A stretch of DNA of 64,000 nt, taken from contig JAEWGG010000014.1 in NCBI GenBank assembly GCA_023388435.1, positions 1 to 64,000 on the forward strand, written 5' to 3'. This document shows, piece by piece, positions 31,661-40,335 of this stretch. The DNA is from Bacillota bacterium. Its GTDB lineage: Bacteria > Bacillota > Clostridia > Saccharofermentanales > Fastidiosipilaceae. How positions within the stretch are numbered: position 1 is the stretch's first letter; every line of letters starts with the position of its first letter. The position numbers and the translations under genes are program-made. The notes under the pieces are model-generated. The model searched no databases and was not told where the DNA came from. It was given only the letters and a program-made list of their open reading frames with translations.

Positions 31661-33691
31661 ATGTGTACGCCCCAGACTGAGAAACCGAAGTATTACATTA
31701 CGACTCCCATTTACTATCCCAGCGACAAGCTGCACATCGGTCACGCCTACACAACTGTGGCCGCGGATGCCCTGGCCCGCTATAAGCGGCTGCGCGGCTT
31801 CGACGTGCTCTTTTTGACCGGTACGGACGAGCACGGGCGCAAGATCCAGGATCGGGCGGCGGAGGAGGGCAAGAGCCCCCAGGCCTTTGTCGATGAAATC
31901 GTGGATGGCATTTATGAGCTCTGGAAGCTCTTTGACATCCGCTATGACCGCTTCATCCGCACCACGGACGAGGCGCACGAGAAGGCTGTTCAGGCGATCT
32001 TTCAACAACTCTACGATCAGGGGGACATCTACCTCTCGGACTACGAGGGCTGGTACTGCAAGCCCTGCGAGTCCTTCTGGACCGAGAGCCAGCTGGTCGA
32101 TGGCTGCTGTCCTGACTGTGGGCGGCCAGTGGAGCGGGCCCGTGAGGAATCGTACTTTTTTCGCCTCTCTAAATACCGCGAGCGCCTGATTGAACTCCTG
32201 GAACAGAATCCGGACTTTGTCCAACCCAGCTCCCGGGCCCACGAGATGCTGCAGAATTTCCTCTACAAGGGCCTTGAGGACCTGGCGGTTTCACGCACAT
32301 CCTTTGATTGGGGAGTAAAAGTCCCCTTCAATGACAAGCATGTGATCTATGTCTGGATCGACGCCCTGTCGAACTACATCACAGCCCTGGGCTACCCGGA
32401 CACGGAGGGGGACATGGCCCGCTACTGGCCCTGTGACGTGCACCTCTTGGGCAAGGAGATCGTGCGCTTCCACTGCCTGATCTGGCCGGCCATGCTGATG
32501 GCCCTGGGCCTGCCCCTGCCCAAGAAACTCTTCGGCCACGGCTGGCTGCTCTTCAAGGGCGGGAAGATGTCGAAGTCCCTGGGCAATGTGATCGACCCCT
32601 ATGTGCTCTGCCAGCGCTACGGGGTGGACGCCATACGCTACTTTCTGATGCGTGAGATCCCCTTCGGTTCGGACGGCCTCTACTCGACGGAGGCCCTGAT
32701 TGGACGTATCAATGCCGATCTGGCGAATGACCTCGGCAACCTGCTGTCCAGGACGACGGCGATGCTTGAGAAATACTTTGCCGGGCAGCTGCCCAGCGAG
32801 CGGGAGGCGGGCCCGGAGGACGAGGCTCTGGAGCAGGCCATGAATGACTTGCCAGCCCGCTTCGAAGCCCATATGGAGGCTCTGGAATTCAGTCAGGCTC
32901 TGAACGAGGTCTGGCGGGTCATCGGCATGGCCAATAAGTATATTGATCTCAGCACACCCTGGATTCTGGCCAAGGAGGAGAGCAGGCGGGGCCGCCTGGC
33001 CAAGGTTCTGGAGAACCTGGCGGAGGTCCTGCGCCGCACGGCCATTCTCTTACAGTGTTTCATGCCGCGGACAGCGGAGCAGATCGTCCTGGCCCTGGGG
33101 CTGCCCGCCGGAACGGAGAGCCTGGCATGGGAGGGCCTGGACAGCTGCCGCGGCCTCCAGGGCCAGCAGCGGGCTCTGACTGCTTGTAAGGCCCTCTTCC
33201 CCCGACTCGACCTGGAGGCCGAGCTCAGGGACATGGGTCTGCTGGTCGAGGAAGACAGGGACAAGGTGGAGAAGAAGGCTGCCAAAAATCAGGCCAAGGC
33301 GGAGAAAAAGGCCGAGAAGGCCCAGGCCAAGGCGGAGAAAAAATCCGAGCAGGACAGGGACGGAAGCATCGACTTCGAGACCTTTGCCAAGGTACAGATG
33401 AAGGCGGCGCGGGTCCTGAGCTGTGAAAAAGTGGAAAAGGCGGACAAACTCCTCCAGTTCCGTCTGGATGTAGGAACTGGAGAGCCTGTGACGGTGCTCT
33501 CGGGCATCGCCGAATTCTACCAGCCAGAGGAACTCGTGGGGCGGACTGTGATCTGGGTGGCCAACTTGAAGCCGCGCAAGATTCGGGGCATCGTCTCCCA
33601 TGGCATGCTGCTGAGCGTGGCCGACCAGGAGGGGGCCTTCCGCCTCCTGACCACGAGTGCGGAGACCCCGGCTGGCGGGGAGGTGGGCTGA
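31661..33691 (+). CDS. metG: Methionine--tRNA ligase with C-terminal tRNA-binding domain
   Basis: Class I methionyl-tRNA synthetase (676 residues) charging tRNA-Met for elongation and initiation. HIGH appears as LHIGHAYT (25-28) and KMSKS at 302-306. A Cys-rich knuckle (YCKPCESFW, CCPDCGRP) gives a zinc site. The anticodon-binding helical domain follows, then a Lys/Ala/Glu-rich linker (about 529-566) with repeated AKAEKKAEKAQ-like units, and a C-terminal EMAP/Trbp111 OB domain (about 570-676; KVEKADKLLQFRLDVG, VWVANLKPRKIRGIVSHGML-like). Start after AAGGAGGAAG. Stop overlaps the tatD ATG. Confidence 0.96.
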   Translation: MCTPQTEKPKYYITTPIYYPSDKLHIGHAYTTVAADALARYKRLRGFDVLFLTGTDEHGRKIQDRAAEEGKSPQAFVDEIVDGIYELWKLFDIRYDRFIRTTDEAHEKAVQAIFQQLYDQGDIYLSDYEGWYCKPCESFWTESQLVDGCCPDCGRPVERAREESYFFRLSKYRERLIELLEQNPDFVQPSSRAHEMLQNFLYKGLEDLAVSRTSFDWGVKVPFNDKHVIYVWIDALSNYITALGYPDTEGDMARYWPCDVHLLGKEIVRFHCLIWPAMLMALGLPLPKKLFGHGWLLFKGGKMSKSLGNVIDPYVLCQRYGVDAIRYFLMREIPFGSDGLYSTEALIGRINADLANDLGNLLSRTTAMLEKYFAGQLPSEREAGPEDEALEQAMNDLPARFEAHMEALEFSQALNEVWRVIGMANKYIDLSTPWILAKEESRRGRLAKVLENLAEVLRRTAILLQCFMPRTAEQIVLALGLPAGTESLAWEGLDSCRGLQGQQRALTACKALFPRLDLEAELRDMGLLVEEDRDKVEKKAAKNQAKAEKKAEKAQAKAEKKSEQDRDGSIDFETFAKVQMKAARVLSCEKVEKADKLLQFRLDVGTGEPVTVLSGIAEFYQPEELVGRTVIWVANLKPRKIRGIVSHGMLLSVADQEGAFRLLTTSAETPAGGEVG

Positions 33692-34530
33692 TGTCCCGCC
33701 GCTCCAGGCCCCTGACCCTGCCTTTTTGCCCAGGGCTCTTTGACAGCCACTGTCACCTCCACGATGAGGCCTTTGCCGAGGATGTGGAGCTGGTTCTGGA
33801 ACAGGCTGCGGCCCAGGGTGTCTGTGACATTCTTCTGCCAGGCACGGACCTGGAGGACAGCCGGCGTATCCTGGACTTCATCGAGCGCCACCAGGGCCAG
33901 GCGGGGATTCGCCTCCATGCGGCCCTCGGCTTTCACCCCCATGAGGCCCGGCACTGGTCGGCGGACGCGGCCCGTGAGCTGCGGGAGCTGCTGCGGGCGG
34001 AGACGGTCGTGGCCCTGGGTGAGATCGGCCTGGACTATCACTACGACTTCAGCGAGCGCGAGGCCCAGCGCCGCTGCTTCTGGGAGCAGTTGGAACTGGC
34101 CTCTGAGCTGGACCTCCCTCTGGTCATCCACGACCGCGAGGCCCACGGGGACTGCCTGGAGATCCTCCAGAAGGCCCGTCGCCAGGGGCTCCTGCGGAAG
34201 CAGGAGACGGGGGTCTTCCACTGTTATAGCGGCAGTCCGGAATTTGCTCAGGAGCTGCTAAAGTTGGGCTTTTACCTGGGTTTTGACGGGCCCCTGACCT
34301 TCAAAAAAGCCCAGCAGGGCCCGGCGACTCTGGCCTCCTTAGCAGCCGAACGCTACCTTCTGGAGACGGATGCGCCTTATCTGAGTCCAGAGCCTCTGCG
34401 GGGGCGACGTAACGAACCGTCCTATCTGACTCTAGTGGCCCAGCGCGCGGCGGAGCTGCGCGGCCTGGACCTGGACAGCTGTGTGGCCGAGAGCCGGGCC
34501 AACTGCCTACGGCTCTTCGGCCTCCAATAG
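33691..34530 (+). CDS. tatD: TatD-family metal-dependent hydrolase
   Basis: A 279-residue TIM-barrel hydrolase of the TatD/YcfH family, usually DNases that trim 3' ends. Metal ligands are visible: DSHCHLHD, the Glu of VALGEIGLDYHYD, LVIHDREA, FHCYSGSPE and LETDAPYLSPEP. Coupling to metG (one-base overlap) is a very common Gram-positive arrangement. The first twelve residues are a basic extension. Confidence 0.93.
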   Translation: MSRRSRPLTLPFCPGLFDSHCHLHDEAFAEDVELVLEQAAAQGVCDILLPGTDLEDSRRILDFIERHQGQAGIRLHAALGFHPHEARHWSADAARELRELLRAETVVALGEIGLDYHYDFSEREAQRRCFWEQLELASELDLPLVIHDREAHGDCLEILQKARRQGLLRKQETGVFHCYSGSPEFAQELLKLGFYLGFDGPLTFKKAQQGPATLASLAAERYLLETDAPYLSPEPLRGRRNEPSYLTLVAQRAAELRGLDLDSCVAESRANCLRLFGLQ

Positions 34531-34566
34531 GCCCTAGCCACGAATCAGGGCGAAAGGGAGGGGATC

Positions 34567-35532
34567 ATGCGACAGAGGGCGCGGCGGGCCCAGCGGCGAC
34601 AGACTGGACTGCGGCGGAGGAGCTGGACTTGGCTTGTCCTGAGTCTGGTCTGCTCCGCCGCTTTGCTTTTTTTGCTGATGGAGCTTTTTACCGGCCGCAT
34701 GGACAAGTGGATCTGGAGCCAGGCCCGGAACTGGGGCCTGGTCCAGGAAGAGTCAAACCCGGTCGAGACTGTCCCACAGGCGGCGGACCCAGGGCATGGG
34801 GCCGAGGAGGGACTCGAAACGGAAGACTCAGAAGCGGCGCCAGACCCCGGTACGACTCCGGAAGCGCCCAGCTCCGAAGTCCAGTTTATCCGCTCCCAGC
34901 TGGATATCGACCCGCAGCGGATGGAGGAGATGTTCCAGGAGCTGAACCGTCTGAGTCGCGGCAATGCCTCCCCCGATGGGCGCGAAAAACTCAGTGAGCC
35001 CTACGCCCCCAAGGGCATCCCCCTGATCACCAAGCGGCACTGGGTGGATGGGAACTATGCGCCAGGCGCTCTGGCCCCTGAGCTGCTGGAGGCCTTCAAG
35101 CGCATGCAGGAGGCCGCAGCGAAGGAGGGTATAGACCTGGAAATCATCTCCGGCTATCGCTCCTATGAACTCCAGAAATCGGTCTTCGCCGAGTGGACCC
35201 ACCTGGATGGCCTGGAGGAGACCGAGGGCCTGTCCGCCCGCAAGGGACAGAGTGAGCACCAGACGGGCCTGGCCATCGATATCAATGAACTGGGGGCGTC
35301 CTTTGCCGACACTGAGGCCGGGCGCTGGCTGGCCCAGCACGCCTGGGAGTACGGCTTCATCCTGCGCTTCCCCAAGGGCCAGGAAGGGATTACGGGCTAC
35401 ACGTTTGAACCCTGGCACTACCGCTATGTGGGCCTGGAGCACAGCAAGTATTTCGGCCCCAACAGCAGTCTGACCCTGGAGGAATACCTCGGCGACATCG
35501 GTCCTGAAGGCTGGCGGGAGCTACAGGATTGA
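34567..35532 (+). CDS. VanY-type D-alanyl-D-alanine carboxypeptidase (M15B), membrane-anchored
   Basis: A 321-residue extracytoplasmic peptidase that removes the terminal D-Ala from peptidoglycan stem peptides. A basic N-terminus is followed by one membrane segment (about 20-42) and an acidic, low-complexity spacer (about 58-105). The catalytic domain has SGYRSYELQKSVF, SEHQTGLAIDI (zinc ligands His231 and Asp238) and FEPWHYRYVG (His284), the M15B signature. Start after GAAAGGGAGGGG. A van cluster is not present, so a general wall-maturation role is more likely than vancomycin resistance. Confidence 0.92.
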   Translation: MRQRARRAQRRQTGLRRRSWTWLVLSLVCSAALLFLLMELFTGRMDKWIWSQARNWGLVQEESNPVETVPQAADPGHGAEEGLETEDSEAAPDPGTTPEAPSSEVQFIRSQLDIDPQRMEEMFQELNRLSRGNASPDGREKLSEPYAPKGIPLITKRHWVDGNYAPGALAPELLEAFKRMQEAAAKEGIDLEIISGYRSYELQKSVFAEWTHLDGLEETEGLSARKGQSEHQTGLAIDINELGASFADTEAGRWLAQHAWEYGFILRFPKGQEGITGYTFEPWHYRYVGLEHSKYFGPNSSLTLEEYLGDIGPEGWRELQD

Positions 35533-35579
35533 GACTGTCCCCGGAGTTTCAGCCGCTTCTGCGGCCCTGCACGGGAGGC

Positions 35580-35615
35580 GGCAAAAGTAGGAAAAAACTT
35601 CCCACTGCCCTTTTT
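35580..35615 (+). terminator. Possible terminator after the carboxypeptidase gene
   Basis: GGC, GT and GGAA pair stepwise with TTCC, AC and GCC across two small internal loops, and CTTTTT follows. A TATACT hexamer at 35629-35634, 35 bases before the next ATG, may be a -10 element but has no good -35. Confidence 0.4.
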
Positions 35616-35668
35616 GTGACGCTCCCCCTATACTGAAGACAGTCTTTCCGTATCTGGAGGAGCTGTCT

Positions 35669-36436
35669 ATGAAATCCAAAAAACTTCGTATCCCCTCGGC
35701 AGTCTGGCTGCTGCTCTCCATCCTCCTCGCCCTCGCTCTCTGGCGCTGGGCGAGCAGCGCCTGGCCGCTGGTCTTCGCCACGCCCAGCGAGGTGGTCAAG
35801 ACCTTTTTCCAGCGCTCGGCCAACGGCAATTTCTGGCCCCACGTCGCCGCCAGTATGAGTCGCGTTCTCCTGGGCTTTGCCTGCGCCTTTGTCATCGCCA
35901 TACCCATAGCCTTTTTGATGGCCTGGTATGAGCCCTTCCAGCGCCTGGTTGAGCCCTGGATCCAGTTCGTCCGCAACATCCCCCCTCTGGCCTACGTCTA
36001 TCTCATCGTCGTGGCCCTCGGCATCGGCACGGTGGCCAAGGTGGTGGTGATCTTTATCGCAGCTTTCCTGATTATGGTTGTCACCGTCTACCAGGGGGTG
36101 CGCTCTGTCGACCTGACCCTGATTAAAGCGGCCCGCGTCCTGGGGGCCAGCCAGATGGATATTTTCTGGAAAGTGACCATCCCCGCCAGCACGCCCTTCA
36201 TCCTTGTCGCGGCCAGGCTCGGCCTCTCCACCTCGCTGACGACACTGATGGCCAGTGAGGTGATCGGCGGTGACCGGGGCCTTGGCATGATGATTCAGAA
36301 GGCCTCGGGCTACTATCAGATGGACACCGTCTTGCTGGGCATCATCAGCCTGGGCATCATCGGTATCTGCTTTGAAAAAATCGTCCGCTTCATGGAGCGG
36401 CGCTTCACCGGCTGGCAGGAGACCATCCAGCGCTGA
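35669..36436 (+). CDS. ABC transporter permease, SsuC/TauC family
   Basis: A 255-residue inner-membrane permease with about six hydrophobic helices. The EAA-type coupling loop is KAARVLGASQMDIFWKVTIP, and the family block WIQFVRNIPPLAYVYLIVVA is present. The family moves aliphatic sulfonates, taurine, nitrate or thiamine precursors; the actual substrate cannot be read from this protein. Start after GGAGGAGCTGTC. First gene of a permease-ATPase-binding protein set. Confidence 0.92.
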   Translation: MKSKKLRIPSAVWLLLSILLALALWRWASSAWPLVFATPSEVVKTFFQRSANGNFWPHVAASMSRVLLGFACAFVIAIPIAFLMAWYEPFQRLVEPWIQFVRNIPPLAYVYLIVVALGIGTVAKVVVIFIAAFLIMVVTVYQGVRSVDLTLIKAARVLGASQMDIFWKVTIPASTPFILVAARLGLSTSLTTLMASEVIGGDRGLGMMIQKASGYYQMDTVLLGIISLGIIGICFEKIVRFMERRFTGWQETIQR

Positions 36437-36478
36437 GTGCTGGAGATAAAAGGCGGGAAGAGCGTGGAGGTTGATAGA

Positions 36479-37258
36479 ATGGAACGTGCAAAAGTCGAAA
36501 TCCAGCATGTGGTCAAAAAATTTAATGGCCGACGCGGGGAGGTGGTCGCTCTGAACGGCGTGGACCTCTCCATCGCGGAGAACGAGTTCGTCTGTGTGGT
36601 GGGCCCCTCGGGCTGTGGCAAGTCCACCCTGCTCAATATTATCGGTGGCCTGGAAAAGGCCACGGAAGGGCGGGTCCTTGTGGACGGGAAGGAGGTCACG
36701 GGCCCGGGTCCAGACCGCGGTGTCGTATTCCAGCAGTACGCCCTCTTTCCCTGGCTGACTGTAGAGAAGAACGTCCAATTCGGCCTGAAGCTACAGGGTA
36801 AGAGCCGTGAGGAGATTGAGGAAATCAGCCACAAGTACCTTAAGATGGTGGAGCTGGAACAGTTTGCCAAGGCCTATCCGAAGGAACTTTCCGGCGGCAT
36901 GAAACAGCGTGTGGCCATCGCCCGAGCCTATGCGGTCAATCCCCAGGTCCTGCTGATGGACGAGCCCTTCGGGGCCCTGGATGCCCAGACCCGTACCCAG
37001 CTACAGTCCGAACTCCTGGAGACCTGGGAAAAGGAGCAGAAGACCTGTTTCTTCATCACCCACGATGTCGAAGAGGCCATTATTCTGGCCCAGCGGGTCA
37101 TCGTCATGAGTGCCCGGCCCGGCCGAGTCAAGTCCATAGTCCCCATCGACATCCCCTATCCCCGCACCCAGGAAACGAAGATGAGCCCCCGCTTTCTGGA
37201 ATTGAAGAATGAGATCTGGGGCCAGGTCTATCAGGAGTACCTGTCCGTCCGCAAGTGA
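36479..37258 (+). CDS. ABC transporter ATP-binding protein, SsuB/TauB family
   Basis: The 259-residue ATPase partner of the preceding permease. It carries VVGPSGCGKSTLLN, Q-loop FQQYALFPWLTV, signature LSGGMKQRVAIARA, Walker B VLLMDEPFGALD and switch FITHDVEEA. ATG 36479 is set by GTGGAGG eight bases upstream; a GTG at 36437 directly after the permease stop is possible but has no spacing for a ribosome site. Confidence 0.94.
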   Translation: MERAKVEIQHVVKKFNGRRGEVVALNGVDLSIAENEFVCVVGPSGCGKSTLLNIIGGLEKATEGRVLVDGKEVTGPGPDRGVVFQQYALFPWLTVEKNVQFGLKLQGKSREEIEEISHKYLKMVELEQFAKAYPKELSGGMKQRVAIARAYAVNPQVLLMDEPFGALDAQTRTQLQSELLETWEKEQKTCFFITHDVEEAIILAQRVIVMSARPGRVKSIVPIDIPYPRTQETKMSPRFLELKNEIWGQVYQEYLSVRK

Positions 37259-37283
37259 GGGCAGGAGCACTACGCAAGCATGC

Positions 37284-37307
37284 GGTGGCCCGAGTTTCGT
37301 GGCCGCC
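37284..37307 (+). other. Hairpin between the ABC ATPase and binding-protein genes
   Basis: GGTGGCC and GGCCGCC form a 7-bp stem (one G-U) with a 10-base loop and no T-run. Such intercistronic hairpins often stabilise the more abundant binding-protein message; that role is inferred. Confidence 0.45.
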
Positions 37308-37329
37308 ACATAAATAAAGGAGGAAACCT

Positions 37330-38430
37330 ATGAAACGTATCTTAGCAGCCGTTCTCACATCCGCCCTGTTACTTGGCCTGGTGGCCTGTAGCGCGGGCAA
37401 GCAGACCGAGGACAAGAAGGTAGATCCCAGCTCTGGCACGTCGGCCCAGCAGGCAGAGCAAGAGGACAAGGACAAGAGCCAGGCCCAGAAAGAGCAGCCG
37501 AGTTTTGCCCCAGCCAAGGTCCGCGTGGCCTACATGCCCAACCTGGGCTCGGCCGGTTCACTTTTTACGGCCCAGGAGCAGGGATACTTCCAGCAGGTGG
37601 GTCTGGAAGTTGAGGTCAAGGAGTTCCAGGGCGGACCAGCCGAAATTGCGGCCATGGGTTCGGGGGACATCGACATTGCGCAGATTGGCCATGGGGCACA
37701 CGCCCTGTGCATCGAGGGCAAGGCCCTGATCTTTCAGAATGACAGCACCAACTCCCTGGCCGATGAGGTCGTCGCCAACAAGTCCAAGGGCATCAGCAAG
37801 CCGGAGGATCTGAAGGGCAAGACCGTGGCCGTGGCTTCCGGCACCTCCTCGGAGATCATCCTCCAGCAGGTTCTGGCTAAGGCCGGTCTCAGCCTCGACG
37901 ATATTAAAACTGTAGAGATGAACAACGAGGGCATGACCACCGCCATGCTGGGCGGAACCGTCGACGCCTGTGCAGCCTGGAGCCCCAACACCGTGACGCT
38001 CAAGGAGAAGATGGGCGACAATTATCTGAGCTTGGGAGGCAACGCCGACTTCAGCGACAAGGCCGTCTTCCCAGGCAGTTTCATCACCACTGAGAACTAT
38101 GCCAAGGAGCACCAGGACATTCTGGTCCGCTTCGCGGCGGCCATCAACCGGGCCCACGACTACCGCCTCGCCCATATTGAGGACGTGGCCAAACTCCTGG
38201 CCCAGAAGCTGGATGTTCCCGAGGCAACCATGCTGGGGGCCAAGAACGAGGGCGACTGGAAGACCATCACCGAGGTGGCCGGCGATATGGACGCGCTGAA
38301 GAAGATTTACAAGACCCAGCAGGAAGTCTTCATCAATGCCGGGCGCATCAAGCAGGAGGTCCCCGTCGACCAGTATGTGCGCTTCGACATCATGGAGCAG
38401 GGCTTTAAGCTCTATGAGCAGCTGAAATAA
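37330..38430 (+). CDS. ABC transporter substrate-binding lipoprotein, SsuA/TauA/NMT1-like
   Basis: A 366-residue lipoprotein with a short signal peptide and a lipobox GLVACS (Cys20), then an acidic Gln/Lys-rich spacer to about residue 55. The binding domain starts VRVAYMPNLGSAGSLFTAQE and has GLEVEVKEFQGGPAEIAAMG, VASGTSSEIILQQVLAKAGL and GGTVDACAAWSPN, the layout of the NMT1/SsuA superfamily. The ligand is not evident. Start after AAAGGAGGAAAC. A 3' fragment of a paralogue lies just downstream. Confidence 0.92.
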   Translation: MKRILAAVLTSALLLGLVACSAGKQTEDKKVDPSSGTSAQQAEQEDKDKSQAQKEQPSFAPAKVRVAYMPNLGSAGSLFTAQEQGYFQQVGLEVEVKEFQGGPAEIAAMGSGDIDIAQIGHGAHALCIEGKALIFQNDSTNSLADEVVANKSKGISKPEDLKGKTVAVASGTSSEIILQQVLAKAGLSLDDIKTVEMNNEGMTTAMLGGTVDACAAWSPNTVTLKEKMGDNYLSLGGNADFSDKAVFPGSFITTENYAKEHQDILVRFAAAINRAHDYRLAHIEDVAKLLAQKLDVPEATMLGAKNEGDWKTITEVAGDMDALKKIYKTQQEVFINAGRIKQEVPVDQYVRFDIMEQGFKLYEQLK

Positions 38431-38446
38431 GCTGGGCTGAGAGGAG

Positions 38447-38623
38447 GACTGGAAGACCATCACGGAGATCAGTGGGGATCGTGAGAAACTGGCCCAGCTC
38501 TATAAGGTCCAGCAACAGGTTTTCCTGAATTCCGGACGCATCAAGCAGGAACGGCCGGTGGAGGACTACGTTCTCCTCGATCTGATGGTCGAGGCCCACG
38601 ACCTGGCCCAGAAATTGAACTAG
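38447..38623 (+). pseudogene. 3' remnant of a second substrate-binding protein gene
   Basis: Sixteen bases after the intact binding-protein stop, a 58-codon frame ending in TAG reads DWKTITEISGDREKLAQLYK, then VQQQVFLNSGRIKQERPVED and a final LAQKLN. It aligns without gaps to the last 58 residues of the intact protein (DWKTITEVAGDMDALKKIYK..., GRIKQEVPVDQY...). It has no start codon or ribosome site of its own. Its left edge coincides with a 17-base stretch identical to 38254-38270 of the intact gene. It is best explained as the tail of a deleted tandem paralogue. Confidence 0.85.
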
Positions 38624-38651
38624 TTCCGCTTTTCGTGTCATAATAAATTCA

Positions 38652-38689
38652 GGTGCTGCGTCTTTTAGCGGACGTAGCGCCTGTTTTTT
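38652..38689 (+). terminator. Rho-independent terminator of the ABC transporter operon
   Basis: GGTGCTGCGTC and GACGTAGCGCC form an 11-bp stem (two G-U pairs) with an 8-base loop, followed by TGTTTTTT. It lies after the binding-protein remnant. Confidence 0.85.
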
Positions 38690-38751
38690 GTCCACCGCTC
38701 ACGGACTCTGGCGGGGAGGCCAGGCTTCCGTACACGCTGGGGAGGAAGGTC

Positions 38752-40320
38752 TTGCTACTTCTACTCTTGCTGATCTGTCTTTTGACTTCGGCCGTGGTCG
38801 CCCTGCGCCGCAGGGACAAGCTGTCCCTGCTCTTCGTGGCCCTGAATCTGGCCAACGGCCTGATGATTGCCGGGGTGGTCATCTATATCGCAGGTATGGG
38901 CGGAACCGCGGCCTCGAAGACCACCCTGCTCTTTTTTTTCAACAGCTGGCGGCGCTACCTCCGGGCCCTGCCCATTTCCATGGACAGCCTCGGCTATGCG
39001 GTGGTCCTGGGCCGCCTCCTGGTCCCCTATTTCGCCCTGCTGCTCGGCCTGCAGTGCTCCATGCACCCTCTGGTCCTGAGGTGGTCCAGACTCTGGAAAT
39101 TACTGAGTTTTATACCCATTTTTCTCCTGGCCATTTTCTATCACCCGCGCATTTTTCGCCCCTTCATGCGGGCCCACTTCGACACGCTGATTCACTTTAT
39201 TGCTCCCATCTATGTGCTGCTCCTGCTCTACCTGATCCTGGCCTTTGGCCTCCTCCTGCTGGAGTACCGCCTGATCAGTATTTCTTTCTTCAAACGCAGT
39301 TTTCGCTACATGCTCCTCTGCCTGCTCAGCAGCATTCTCCTCTACCTGCCCTACGCGAGTAAGGACCCCTCTCAGATTTACAACTACTTCATCAGTGAGT
39401 ACATAGAGCTGGGCCTCAGCTCCTACATCAGCCCCAGCCTCGGCACGGGGAGCTGGGTCCTGCTCCTCCTCGTGACCCTCTTCGGGGCCCTCTCCTCCTC
39501 CTGGTTCATGCTGCGCTACACGGAGGTGGACTACCAGGAGAGCCGCAAGGATCTCATTCTCAAGCAGAAGTATGACCTGGTCGGTTCGGGTGTCAGTATT
39601 TTTGTCCATGGCATCAAGAATCAGATACTCTCCAACCAGGTCCTGCTCAAGCGTCTGCGCCGCCAGCTGGCCCAGCCTGAGCCGGAACTCGGGCAGCTGC
39701 GGGAAATAGAGCAGGCCCTGGAACAGCTGAATCAGAGTATGCTGGCCCATATGGACAGTCTCTACCAGAGCATTCGCAAGCGGCAGATGCGCCTGGAGCG
39801 CGTGCGGCCCGAACAGCTGGTGGACCTGGCCCTGCGTCAGCTGCGGCAAAAGTCCCCGGAGGCTGAGGTGCGGGTGGAGATTCAGAGCCGTCGGGACTGC
39901 CTGGTCGATCCCCATTATTTTGCGGAGGCCCTGTATAATCTGCTGCTCAACGGCTATGAAGCCTGTCAGGAACGCGGACGCCTGGGCCCGGACTGCCTCT
40001 CACTGCGCGTTCACGACGAGCGTCTCTGGACAGTTTTTCAGATTCAGGACCGGGCCGGAGGCATTGCGCCGGAACTACGGCGGCGCATGTATGAGCCCTT
40101 CGTGACTGCTAAAAACAGCAACTACAATTGGGGTCTGGGTCTCTATTCGGTGCGTAAGACCGTCCAGGACCACCTGGGGCGGATTCGCTTCGAGAGTCAG
40201 GAAGGGGAGGGGAGCTGCTTCTATCTCCTCCTCCCGCGTTTGGATGGACCCAGTCAGGTGGAGCTCGGGGGGACTGCTGCCAAGACCTTAAATTCCACAA
40301 AAAAGACGAATGAGCAATAG
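38752..40320 (+). CDS. Membrane sensor histidine kinase
   Basis: About 522 residues from TTG 38752, which is preceded by GGGGAGGAAGG; the open frame extends further up to 38653, but that would run through the terminator. The first half is very hydrophobic, with roughly seven to eight membrane segments. A cytoplasmic part follows with FVHGIKNQILSNQ (probable phosphoacceptor His286) and a HATPase domain: N box LYNLLLNGYEACQ, IQDRAGGIAP in place of the usual D-x-G-x-G, and GLGLYSVRKTVQDHLG. The layout resembles kinases that pair with LuxR-type regulators, and such a regulator is the next gene. The signal sensed is unknown. Confidence 0.85.
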   Translation: MLLLLLLICLLTSAVVALRRRDKLSLLFVALNLANGLMIAGVVIYIAGMGGTAASKTTLLFFFNSWRRYLRALPISMDSLGYAVVLGRLLVPYFALLLGLQCSMHPLVLRWSRLWKLLSFIPIFLLAIFYHPRIFRPFMRAHFDTLIHFIAPIYVLLLLYLILAFGLLLLEYRLISISFFKRSFRYMLLCLLSSILLYLPYASKDPSQIYNYFISEYIELGLSSYISPSLGTGSWVLLLLVTLFGALSSSWFMLRYTEVDYQESRKDLILKQKYDLVGSGVSIFVHGIKNQILSNQVLLKRLRRQLAQPEPELGQLREIEQALEQLNQSMLAHMDSLYQSIRKRQMRLERVRPEQLVDLALRQLRQKSPEAEVRVEIQSRRDCLVDPHYFAEALYNLLLNGYEACQERGRLGPDCLSLRVHDERLWTVFQIQDRAGGIAPELRRRMYEPFVTAKNSNYNWGLGLYSVRKTVQDHLGRIRFESQEGEGSCFYLLLPRLDGPSQVELGGTAAKTLNSTKKTNEQ

Positions 40321-40335
40321 AGGAGGTCCCTGAGA

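Noticed and set aside
34567..35532. Vancomycin-resistance determinant
   Set aside because: A lone VanY-type peptidase without vanHAX or vanRS is usual in wall metabolism.
35533..35668. Riboswitch (TPP or similar) before the ABC transporter
   Set aside because: None of the conserved core motifs were found; the structure resembles a weak terminator.
38653..38751. Upstream extension of the histidine kinase
   Set aside because: It would start inside the stem of the transporter terminator and lacks a ribosome site; TTG 38752 has a good one.
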